Shown here in pieces: positions 1-4,993 of a stretch of DNA of 6,270 nt. The notes under the pieces were generated by a model. It made no database searches, had not been told where the DNA came from, and worked only from the letters and a program-made list of their open reading frames with translations. Source of the DNA: an uncultured Selenomonadales bacterium (lineage in GTDB: Bacteria > Bacillota_C > Negativicutes > Selenomonadales > Selenomonadaceae); the NCBI GenBank assembly GCA_947302675.1, contig CAMYWI010000091.1, positions 1-6,270 of the forward strand. The letters are read 5' to 3'. The translations under genes and the position numbers were made by a program. Within the stretch, counting starts at the first letter, position 1, and each line of letters starts with the position of its first letter.

Positions 1-1
1 C

Positions 2-616
2 GTGAGCTTTTCGGTTGAGCGCGGCGAGATTTTAATTATCGTCGGCAAGTCGGGGAGCGGCAAGTCGACGATTTTAAAGGCGATTGGCGGCTTGCTCGGC
101 AAGGGTGGAAAAATTATCGGCGGGAAGATTTTCTTCGACGGCAAAGATATTACGAACCTTCCCGACGACGAGCGGCGAAAACTTTCCGGCGAGGCGATTG
201 GATATATCTTTCAGAACGCGGGCGCGAGTTTCTGCCCGATAAGAAAAATCGGCGAGCAGATTTTTGAAGCGGTTCGCGCTCATCGCGACTGGGATAAAAA
301 AACTTTCCGCGAGCGGGCGGTTGAACTCATGCAGAAAATAAATCTCGCGCCGGAAGTTTTGGAGGAATATCCGTTCAGACTTTCGGGCGGCATGGCGCAA
401 CGCGCAGGGATTTTAGCGGCGACAATCCTTGAGCCGAAACTTCTACTCGCCGACGAGCCGACAAGCGCACTCGACGTCGTGACGCAAGCCGAAGTCGTCA
501 AGGAGCTACTGAATCTGCGCGAGCGGCAAAAAATTTCAATCGTCATGGTCACGCATGACTTAAAGATTGCGCGGCGCATGGCGGACAAAGTTTTAACAAT
601 GGAGGGCGCGATTTGA
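2..616 (+). CDS. ABC transporter ATP-binding protein, nickel/peptide (NikD/DppD-like) type, 5'-truncated by window edge
   Basis: This is an ATPase subunit of an ABC importer of the nickel/dipeptide/oligopeptide family, which hydrolyses ATP on the cytoplasmic face to drive uptake. Counting from the first codon visible in frame, it shows Walker A GKSGSGKST (15-23), Q-loop Gln71, signature LSGGMAQR (127-134), Walker B LLLADEP ending in the catalytic Glu152, the D-loop SALD (155-158) and switch His185. The signature with Met after GG and the TSALDVVTQAEV stretch are typical of the D subunit. The frame opens with the SFSVERGE strand that normally lies about 30-40 residues into such proteins. The GTG at position 2 is therefore internal and the true start lies left of the window. 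The C-terminus ends soon after the H-switch, so the long C-terminal extension of OppD/DppD is absent, as in NikD or CntD. It overlaps the next ATPase by 4 bp. The substrate cannot be read from an ATPase: nickel, a metal-metallophore complex and short peptides are all possible. Confidence 0.9.
   Translation: MSFSVERGEILIIVGKSGSGKSTILKAIGGLLGKGGKIIGGKIFFDGKDITNLPDDERRKLSGEAIGYIFQNAGASFCPIRKIGEQIFEAVRAHRDWDKKTFRERAVELMQKINLAPEVLEEYPFRLSGGMAQRAGILAATILEPKLLLADEPTSALDVVTQAEVVKELLNLRERQKISIVMVTHDLKIARRMADKVLTMEGAI
601..606 (+). promoter_or_regulatory. Shine-Dalgarno site for the TTG-started second ATPase
   Basis: GGAGGG lies 6 nt before the TTG at 613 and inside the last codons of the upstream ATPase. 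It supports TTG at 613 as the true start. The TTG overlaps the upstream TGA stop as TTGA, which suggests translational coupling of the two ATPase subunits. Confidence 0.75.
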
Positions 617-1314
617 TTAACGTCTTGGAAGTTCGCAGCGTGAAAAAATTTTTCGGCGCAAAAAAAATTCTCGACGACATAAATTTTACGGTCGCGGCGG
701 GCGAGTGCTTAGGGATTGTGGGATTGAGCGGCGGCGGCAAGTCGACGTTGGCGAAAATTATTGCGCGGCTGATTCCTTGCGACGGCGGACAGATTTTCCT
801 CTGCGGCGAGGACATTACTCACGCGACGAGCAACGCCTTTTATAAGAATATGCAGATGATCTTCCAGACGCCCGACGATTCTTTCAACCCGCGCAGGACT
901 TTAGGCGCGAGCATTGCCGAGCCGATTAAAAATTTTTTCGGCAATGACAATCTTCGCGAACGTGTCGAAAGTCTTTTGGTCGAAGTCGGCTTGCCCAAAG
1001 ATTATGCCGAACGTTATCCGCGCGAAGTCAGCGGCGGCGAATGTCAGCGGGCGGCGATTGCACGGGCAATTTCCATTTCGCCAAAGCTTTTAATCTGCGA
1101 CGAGGCAACTTCGGCTTTGGACGTGACGATAGCGGCGCAGGTCGTCGCGCTGATAAAACGACTTTGCGCGGAGAAAAATATCGCGTGCCTGTTCATAACG
1201 CACGACCTCGCGCTGATAAAAAAAATCGCCGACCGCGTGCTTGTGCTTGAGGGCGGGCGACTGAAAACTTTAGATGAATCGAATTTCAAGGAGGTTTTGC
1301 AATGGAGCGATTGA
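613..1314 (+). CDS. ABC transporter ATP-binding protein, nickel/peptide (NikE/DppF-like) type
   Basis: This is the second ATPase of the same importer and probably pairs with the preceding subunit as a heterodimer. The 233-residue protein is complete and starts with TTG. It has Walker A GLSGGGKST (37-45), Q-loop Gln85, the DDSFNPRRT stretch (88-96) typical of the family, signature VSGGECQR (139-146), Walker B LLICDEA with catalytic Glu164, D-loop SALD (167-170) and switch His197. Its length is below the roughly 320 residues of OppF/DppF and close to NikE/CntF, because the C-terminal peptide-transporter extension is missing. Walker B ends in DEA rather than the commoner DEP, a substitution often seen in F/E-type subunits. 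It shares a 4-bp overlap with the upstream ATPase and a 13-bp overlap with the downstream methyltransferase, so the three genes are surely one operon. The binding protein and permeases should lie left of the window. Nickel, metallophore or peptide specificity is an inference. Confidence 0.9.
   Translation: MINVLEVRSVKKFFGAKKILDDINFTVAAGECLGIVGLSGGGKSTLAKIIARLIPCDGGQIFLCGEDITHATSNAFYKNMQMIFQTPDDSFNPRRTLGASIAEPIKNFFGNDNLRERVESLLVEVGLPKDYAERYPREVSGGECQRAAIARAISISPKLLICDEATSALDVTIAAQVVALIKRLCAEKNIACLFITHDLALIKKIADRVLVLEGGRLKTLDESNFKEVLQWSD
1288..1294 (+). promoter_or_regulatory. Shine-Dalgarno site for the methyltransferase
   Basis: AAGGAGG, a near-perfect anti-16S match, lies 7 nt before the ATG at 1302 and wholly inside the 3' end of the ATPase gene. 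It fixes the methyltransferase start despite the 13-bp overlap with the ATPase stop. Confidence 0.85.
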
Positions 1315-2006
1315 ATCGGCGAATTGAAACTTACTGGGACGAGCGGAGCGAGAATTTTAGTAAGACGCGCCGCCTTGAGCTTGACGGCGTTGACGGCGTG
1401 GCTTGGCAGAATCTTTTCAAGAAAAATCTTCCCGCAGGCAGGTTGAGAGTTCTCGATGTAGGAACGGGCGCGGGCTTTTTCGCGGCGATTTTGTCAAAGC
1501 TCGGTCACAAGGTCGTTGGAATTGACATGTCGGCGAAAATGATTGGCGAGGCGCGGAAAAATCTGCGCGAACTGAATTTACCCGCCGAGTTTCACAAGAT
1601 GAACGCGCAAGCTCTTGACTTCGCCGACGAAACTTTTGATGCGGTCGTCACGCGAAATTTGACGTGGACACTACCCGATGTCAAGGCGGCTTATCGCGAG
1701 TGGCGGCGGGTCTTAAAAATCGGCGGCGTCTTGATGAACTTTGATTCGGATTACGGCGACAAAAATTTTCTCGACGAGAAAACTTGTTCGCGCGGCGAAG
1801 TTTGCAACCGTATGCTCAACGAGTGCGACGCGATTAAAAATTCTTTGACGATAAGCACGCGCCGCCGTCCGAGTTGGGACGCGGGCTTTTTGGAGGGGAT
1901 AAATTTCTTTGTGCGCCTCGACGAAGACATTTCGCACGCCGTCCACAAGGACAATCGTTGCTTTTATGATTCGGTGCCGCTGTTCGCGATTTTCGCCACG
2001 AAATAA
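1302..2006 (+). CDS. class I SAM-dependent methyltransferase linked to the ABC importer operon
   Basis: This is a 234-residue cytoplasmic methyltransferase of the Methyltransf_11/UbiE-like Rossmann type, which would transfer a methyl group from S-adenosylmethionine to an unknown small molecule. Motif I is VLDVGTGAGF (50-59). The acidic residue at the end of strand 2 that binds the SAM ribose is Asp75 in VVGIDMS. The post-II region is NAQALDFADETFDAVV (101-116), followed by the motif RNLTWTLPD (118-126) and the strand-5 stretch VLKIGG. The N-terminal part, with IETYWDERSENFS (8-20), resembles the cap of similar methyltransferases. The C-terminus (YDSVPLFAIFATK) forms the last strands of the fold. 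The gene overlaps the upstream ATPase by 13 bp and is followed by a terminator, so it is the last gene of the operon. I have an impression that related enzymes recur beside nickel/peptide ABC operons in anaerobes. A role in making or modifying a metal ligand, or in methylating a transported substrate, is inference. No residue here identifies the substrate. Confidence 0.85.
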   Translation: MERLNRRIETYWDERSENFSKTRRLELDGVDGVAWQNLFKKNLPAGRLRVLDVGTGAGFFAAILSKLGHKVVGIDMSAKMIGEARKNLRELNLPAEFHKMNAQALDFADETFDAVVTRNLTWTLPDVKAAYREWRRVLKIGGVLMNFDSDYGDKNFLDEKTCSRGEVCNRMLNECDAIKNSLTISTRRRPSWDAGFLEGINFFVRLDEDISHAVHKDNRCFYDSVPLFAIFATK

Positions 2007-2010
2007 AACA

Positions 2011-2047
2011 AGCCCGCGAAGTTTCAGAGCCTCGCGGGTTTTCGTTT
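2011..2047 (+). terminator. rho-independent terminator, probably bidirectional
   Basis: CCCGCGA (2013-2019) pairs with TCGCGGG (2032-2038) around a 12-nt loop. The stem can be extended by a G-T and an A-T pair, and the run TTTTCGTTT follows on the plus strand. It starts 5 bp after the methyltransferase stop. Read on the minus strand the same stem is followed by CTTGTTTTATTT, so it can also end the convergent operon whose last stop is at 2049. Confidence 0.85.
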
Positions 2048-2048
2048 G

Positions 2049-2387
2049 TCAAATTTCAATCGGCTTGCCGTGCGCGTCAATCGGCTCGCAAATCATAAAC
2101 AACGCGCTCAAGTCGACGTGGAAAATAACGGTGTACTCGTCCTCGTCGTCGTCGCCGTTGAACTTGTTGCTGTAGAGGAGCGACGCCGCGTGGCAGTAGT
2201 CGTTGACCTGGTCACTGAACGCATTGATTTTCTTACTGCAAACTGGCTCTAAAAATTTAAAGACGGTGCCCGCCGGAAAAATCCCGTCGACGAAAACTTT
2301 TTCGGGCAGAAAGGAATTGTCCTCGACGAAAGGTATCGCGACCTTCGAGCGCAGGAAAAGATTTTCAAAGTCCAAATTCTTAATCAT
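2049..2387 (-). CDS. hypothetical acidic protein, 112 residues, downstream of ribF
   Basis: I do not recognise this protein. The chosen start is the ATG at 2387, because GAGGTGA (2392-2398) sits just upstream. An earlier in-frame ATG at 2468 would place the first 27 residues inside the end of ribF, and they look like shadow sequence (rich in Arg, Ser and Thr). The protein begins MIKNLDFENLF, is soluble by eye with no signal peptide or membrane segment, has two cysteines in the middle (PVCSKK, DYCHAA) and an acidic run DDDEDE near residues 79-84. A strand-like hydrophobic stretch (YTVIFHVDLSALFMI) and the ending AHGKPIEI follow. It starts 4 nt after the ribF stop and ends just before the shared terminator, so it is the last gene of a ygbA-like/ribF operon. 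Codon use matches its neighbours. No function can be assigned. Confidence 0.7.
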   Translation of the reverse strand: MIKNLDFENLFLRSKVAIPFVEDNSFLPEKVFVDGIFPAGTVFKFLEPVCSKKINAFSDQVNDYCHAASLLYSNKFNGDDDEDEYTVIFHVDLSALFMICEPIDAHGKPIEI

Positions 2388-2391
2388 GATG

Positions 2392-2398
2392 TCACCTC
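2392..2398 (-). promoter_or_regulatory. Shine-Dalgarno site deciding the start of the 112-residue gene
   Basis: On the minus strand GAGGTGA ends 4 nt before the ATG at 2387. The TGA in this site is also the ribF stop codon, so terminating ribosomes would sit on the start signal of the next gene, pointing to coupled translation. Confidence 0.7.
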
Positions 2399-3318
2399 GT
2401 ATTAAAATGATTGCGCATAACTTGCAAATCGTCATTGAGTTGCGCCTTGAGTTCTTCGACGTTGGCAAAAGTTTTCTCGTCGCGCAACTTTTCTATAAAG
2501 CTTACAAAAATTTCCTCGCCATAGATATTTTCGCTGAAGTCGTCGATAAAAACTTCGAGTCGCCGCCGTGCAACTTTGAAAGTCGGATTGTCGCCGACGT
2601 TCGCAATACCTTTATAAAAGTTCTCGCGAACCTTGACGCGCACGATATACGCGCCGTTCGGGAGCATTGCTCGCCCGTCGTCAATCTCAAGGTTGGCAGT
2701 CGGGAAACCGATTTTGCGCCCGCGCTTGTCGCCGTTAACGACTTTGCCCGCGTAAGTGAAATTTCTTCCGAGCAGTTGATTTGCCGAAGTCAAGTCGCCC
2801 GCCGCAATCAACGCCCGAATCCGCGTACTGCTGACGATTTTCCTGTCGACCGTGAAACTTTGACAGACTTCCGCCTTAAAGCCGTAATTTTCGCCCTCGC
2901 GCAGGAGCAAACGCCCGTTGCCTCTTCCGAATCGCCCAAAGGTATAATTCGGACCGGTGACGACGTAAGCGGGCGCGATTTTTTCTTGAAGTAGCTCCAG
3001 AAATTCTTCGGGCGACTTTTTGCTTAGTTCCTTAGTGAATTGAATCTCAATCAGCACGTCGACGCCGAGTTCCGAAAAAATTTCGCGGCGGAGATTTTTA
3101 CTGCCAATCATGAGCGGCGCATTTTCGGGCGCGATGACGGTCAGCGGGTGATTCGAGAAGGTAAAGACGATTGAAGTGCCGCCGATTTTTTTAGCAACGT
3201 CGACAGCGTGACGGATAACGCTAGCATGACCGAGATGAACGCCGTCGAACATGCCGAGCGCGACGACCGAGCGCGAATATTTTTTCGTCAGAGCCGAAAT
3301 TTTTTTGATAATCTCCAA
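2392..3318 (-). CDS. ribF: bifunctional riboflavin kinase / FAD synthetase
   Basis: This enzyme phosphorylates riboflavin to FMN and then adenylates FMN to FAD, supplying cytoplasmic flavin cofactors. The 308-residue length is normal for the family. The N-terminal FAD synthetase (FMN adenylyltransferase) domain has GMFDGVHLGH (22-31) with the HxGH nucleotidyltransferase signature, FSNHP (54-58), the VTGPNYTFGRFGRGN loop (120-134) and SSTRIR (163-168). The C-terminal riboflavin kinase domain has GRKIGFPTAN (200-209) with the PTAN motif that binds metal and nucleotide, PNGAY (220-224), NVGDNPTF (240-247) and the LEVFIDDF strand carrying the likely catalytic Glu255. The family commonly reads EVHIFDF here, so Phe replaces His in this copy. 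The start is TTG at 3318, supported by AAGGA 9 nt upstream. The gene begins 12 bp after the stop of the YgbA-like gene and ends 4 nt before the small acidic gene. ribF more often sits beside truB/rpsO, so this neighbourhood is unusual. Confidence 0.95.
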   Translation of the reverse strand: MEIIKKISALTKKYSRSVVALGMFDGVHLGHASVIRHAVDVAKKIGGTSIVFTFSNHPLTVIAPENAPLMIGSKNLRREIFSELGVDVLIEIQFTKELSKKSPEEFLELLQEKIAPAYVVTGPNYTFGRFGRGNGRLLLREGENYGFKAEVCQSFTVDRKIVSSTRIRALIAAGDLTSANQLLGRNFTYAGKVVNGDKRGRKIGFPTANLEIDDGRAMLPNGAYIVRVKVRENFYKGIANVGDNPTFKVARRRLEVFIDDFSENIYGEEIFVSFIEKLRDEKTFANVEELKAQLNDDLQVMRNHFNTR

Positions 3319-3327
3319 TTTCCCAAG

Positions 3328-3332
3328 TCCTT
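3328..3332 (-). promoter_or_regulatory. Shine-Dalgarno site for the TTG start of ribF
   Basis: On the minus strand AAGGA overlaps the TAA stop of the upstream YgbA-like gene and lies 9 nt before the TTG at 3318. The next codons (GAG ATT ATC AAA) read directly into the conserved ribF N-terminus, which supports TTG as the start. Confidence 0.65.
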
Positions 3333-3834
3333 ATTTTTTCTTGCGTTTCTTGGATTTTTTGGGCGAGCGCGTGGCGTTGGCGAGCTTGTTTTTCATTTTC
3401 TGTTCTTGTTCCTTTTGCTTGTCGGTAGATTTTTTATCGCGTTGCATTTTGGCGTACTCCGCGCCGAGTCCCGCGATTTTGTGTTTGACGGTCATAATCG
3501 GGTGGCTGAGGAGCATTTTCTTTTGCCCGCCCTTCATAATCGCGTTAAAGTCATTGGTAAAACGTTCGCCAAAGCAAGGCGTCTCGCACTGCTCGCAAAT
3601 GGGCTTGGCGATGCCGTAGGGGCAGCGGCTGATTTTAATCATGACGGTTGAAAGGACGGCGGTACACTTCGCGCAGAGCTTGCCGTCAGTCGTGCCGTGA
3701 TTGTCGTTGCAATATTTGCCAAAAGTCTTGCGGATATTTTCTTTTTCCTTAGGGACGTTGTTTTGCAATTCAGGCTCCTTGCGCTTGGGCAGGAGGCTTT
3801 TCACTTTTTCCTTAACCGTGTCGAGAATTCCCAT
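3331..3834 (-). CDS. YgbA family (nitrous oxide-stimulated promoter family) cysteine-rich protein
   Basis: The 167-residue protein matches the YgbA_NO family, whose E. coli member is controlled by the nitric-oxide sensor NsrR; its biochemical role is not settled. The conserved core is visible: YCNDNHGTTDGKLCAKC (41-57), the RCPYGIAKPICEQCETPC segment (70-87) matching the family pattern C-x-F/Y-G-x-x-K-P-x-C-x-x-C-x-x-x-C, and KKMLLSHPIMTVKH (105-118) matching the terminal RML-HP-H motif. There are seven cysteines (42, 54, 57, 71, 80, 83, 87), suggesting a zinc or iron-sulphur site. The start is the ATG at 3834 because AAAGGAG lies 7 nt upstream. An earlier ATG at 3891 would add 19 residues with no ribosome-binding site. 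The copy is longer than E. coli YgbA: an N-terminal amphipathic, Lys-rich stretch and a C-terminal tail of about 40 residues dense in Lys and Gln are added. The tail could bind nucleic acid, which is inference. It is the first gene of an operon with ribF. Confidence 0.85.
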   Translation of the reverse strand: MGILDTVKEKVKSLLPKRKEPELQNNVPKEKENIRKTFGKYCNDNHGTTDGKLCAKCTAVLSTVMIKISRCPYGIAKPICEQCETPCFGERFTNDFNAIMKGGQKKMLLSHPIMTVKHKIAGLGAEYAKMQRDKKSTDKQKEQEQKMKNKLANATRSPKKSKKRKKK

Positions 3835-3841
3835 AACCAGG

Positions 3842-3848
3842 CTCCTTT
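3842..3848 (-). promoter_or_regulatory. Shine-Dalgarno site deciding the start of the YgbA-like gene
   Basis: On the minus strand AAAGGAG precedes the ATG at 3834 by 7 nt. This is the only good ribosome-binding site in the region and rules against the upstream in-frame ATG at 3891. Confidence 0.75.
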
Positions 3849-3862
3849 CGAGTGATTGATTT

Positions 3863-3891
3863 ATTTTAATTGCCGCGCAGGATAAAAGCAA
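3863..3891 (-). promoter_or_regulatory. candidate promoter for the ygbA-like/ribF operon (proximal)
   Basis: On the minus strand a weak -35 TTGCTT (3886-3891) is followed after 17 bp by a -10 TAAAAT (3863-3868), leaving about 20 nt of leader before the ribosome-binding site. The -35 matches consensus at only three positions, as would suit a regulated promoter. The 9-bp direct repeats lie just upstream of the -35 and within the spacer. Confidence 0.35.
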
Positions 3892-3900
3892 GCCGCGCAG
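3872..3900. repeat. exact 9-bp direct repeat at 20-bp spacing in the divergent promoter region
   Basis: GCCGCGCAG occurs at 3872-3880 and again at 3892-3900, start to start exactly 20 bp, or about two helical turns. The two copies stand out in otherwise AT-rich intergenic DNA and overlap the proximal minus-strand promoter candidate, so they could be tandem half-sites of an operator. No regulator can be named from the sequence. They do not resemble the NsrR operator as I know it. Confidence 0.5.
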
Positions 3901-3916
3901 AATTTTTTCGCAGAAA

Positions 3917-3944
3917 ATTATCTTGCGGCAAAAGTTTTTAACAA
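3917..3944 (-). promoter_or_regulatory. candidate promoter for the ygbA-like/ribF operon (distal)
   Basis: On the minus strand -35 TTGTTA (3939-3944) and -10 GATAAT (3917-3922) are separated by 16 bp. The -10 matches consensus at five of six positions and the -35 at four. It would give a leader of about 75 nt that includes both GC-rich repeats. It is an alternative to the proximal candidate, and the sequence alone does not choose between them. Confidence 0.4.
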
Positions 3945-3949
3945 GTCTA

Positions 3950-3978
3950 TTGAAAAGCTTAGCGAATTGCCCTATAAT
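3950..3978 (+). promoter_or_regulatory. sigma70-type promoter of the binding-protein/diguanylate cyclase operon
   Basis: The -35 TTGAAA (3950-3955) is one base from consensus, the spacer is exactly 17 bp, and the -10 is a perfect TATAAT (3973-3978). Transcription would begin near 3985, leaving a leader of about 30 nt before the ATG at 4014. GGAGAA (4000-4005) serves as ribosome-binding site 8 nt before that ATG. This is the clearest promoter in the window and predicts strong basal expression. Confidence 0.8.
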
Positions 3979-4013
3979 TCATATCACACAATAAATTTTG
4001 GAGAATATCTAAA

Positions 4014-4982
4014 ATGAGCGTCGTAAATTTTTTTAAAGGAATAATTCTCGTTACGCTGATGATATTTTTGAGCGGCTGTAGTTCGGAGCCGAACATCGTC
4101 GTAATTGAGAACACCGCCCGCGCCGATAAGAACAAAACAGTTGCAACCGGAAACGCGCACAAGATTTATCTGATAACAATGGACTTGGCGGATGACTTTT
4201 GGAAGTCGATTGATTTAGGTTGTCGCAAGGCGGTTTCCGAACTCGGCGGCATTGATTACAAATGGATAGGTCCCGATGTCAATGAAGACTTGCCGCAGAG
4301 ACGCTGCATTGAACAGGCGGTTGACGAGGGAGCCGAAGCCATTTTGCTTGCGGCAAGTTCCCCGCGCGGCGTCAACGAAAGTTTAGAAAAAGCCGCTAAA
4401 GCCGGCGTCAAAATTATTTACGTCGACAACGCGGCGGAGTTCGATTTCGTTGCTTTTCTTGCGACCGATAATGAGCTGGCGGGCATGATTGCCGGCGAAA
4501 CTATGAAAACCGCGCTGATTGAGTCTCGAATTTCTTCCGGCACAATCGGCGTGATGGTCAACAAAGATAACGTCACGAGTACCGCGCTTAGAGTAAAAGG
4601 TTTCCGAAAAGTTTTTGAAGGCACCGAGTTTACTCTCGCCGATACTTTTTTTATGGAAGATGAGCCGCAACGGATTAAAGATTTCGTGAAGGCTCACCCC
4701 GAATATATAGCGTTCTTCGGGTCAAACGAGCGGACGGCTCTTGCGCTCGGCGAACAAATTAAAGACTCCAACTCCAACCAGATAGTAATTGGTTTCGATA
4801 CCTCCGATGCGGTTATGACTTTGCTTTATGAAGGAGCCATTTACGCCACGTTGCAACAGAAACCGCAGATTATGGGCTACGACGGAATGCGCATTGCGAT
4901 TGAGGCTCTCAAGGGCAACTATCCAGAAAAAAACGTCGTAATCGATACCGGCGTCAAAATTATTTACAAAGACTCAATTTAG
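4014..4982 (+). CDS. periplasmic sugar-binding-like lipoprotein (ribose/LuxP type, Peripla_BP_4)
   Basis: This 322-residue exported solute-binding protein has the type I periplasmic fold used by RbsB, XylF and LuxP. The signal peptide is a short Lys8-bearing N-region, a hydrophobic core (9-19) and lipobox LSGC with Cys22 as the lipidated residue. Mature-domain features match the RbsB pattern: DDFWKSIDLGCRKAVSELG (60-78) with an aromatic pair at the ligand site, EGAEAILLA (105-113), IIYVDN (134-139), FLATDNELAG (148-157), TSTALRVKGFR (188-198) holding the conserved ligand-type Arg193, FFGSNE (234-239), GFDTSD (260-265) and ATLQQKP (278-284). The pattern suggests a sugar, polyol or similar ligand, but identity is not readable. 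It is led by a strong promoter and ribosome-binding site. No ABC ATPase or permease follows. Instead a Cache-GGDEF gene starts 11 bp after the stop, so the protein may be a sensor subunit rather than a transporter part. A role with transporter genes elsewhere remains possible. Confidence 0.88.
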   Translation: MSVVNFFKGIILVTLMIFLSGCSSEPNIVVIENTARADKNKTVATGNAHKIYLITMDLADDFWKSIDLGCRKAVSELGGIDYKWIGPDVNEDLPQRRCIEQAVDEGAEAILLAASSPRGVNESLEKAAKAGVKIIYVDNAAEFDFVAFLATDNELAGMIAGETMKTALIESRISSGTIGVMVNKDNVTSTALRVKGFRKVFEGTEFTLADTFFMEDEPQRIKDFVKAHPEYIAFFGSNERTALALGEQIKDSNSNQIVIGFDTSDAVMTLLYEGAIYATLQQKPQIMGYDGMRIAIEALKGNYPEKNVVIDTGVKIIYKDSI

Positions 4983-4993
4983 GGTGAGCCGCC

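Noticed and set aside
2..4. GTG as a true start of the first ATPase
   Set aside because: The protein would lack the first beta strands that precede the Walker A motif in all members of the family. The gene is cut by the window edge instead.
2388..2468. Longer start at 2468 for the small acidic gene
   Set aside because: It would overlap the ribF C-terminus by 77 bp with shadow-like sequence, whereas the ATG at 2387 has a proper ribosome-binding site.
2203..2994. Long plus-strand open frame of 263 codons opposite ribF
   Set aside because: It lies antisense to ribF, whose conserved motifs are clear, and has no ribosome-binding site. It mirrors the codon bias of ribF.
3208..3651. Plus-strand open frame with a hydrophobic Phe/Leu-rich stretch that looks like a membrane segment
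   Set aside because: The Phe/Leu run is the complement of the Lys-rich tail of the YgbA-like gene. It has no start signal and no family resemblance.
3835..3891. N-terminal extension of the YgbA-like gene starting at the ATG at 3891
   Set aside because: The 19 extra residues have no ribosome-binding site and would cover the promoter candidates. The ATG at 3834 has a good one.
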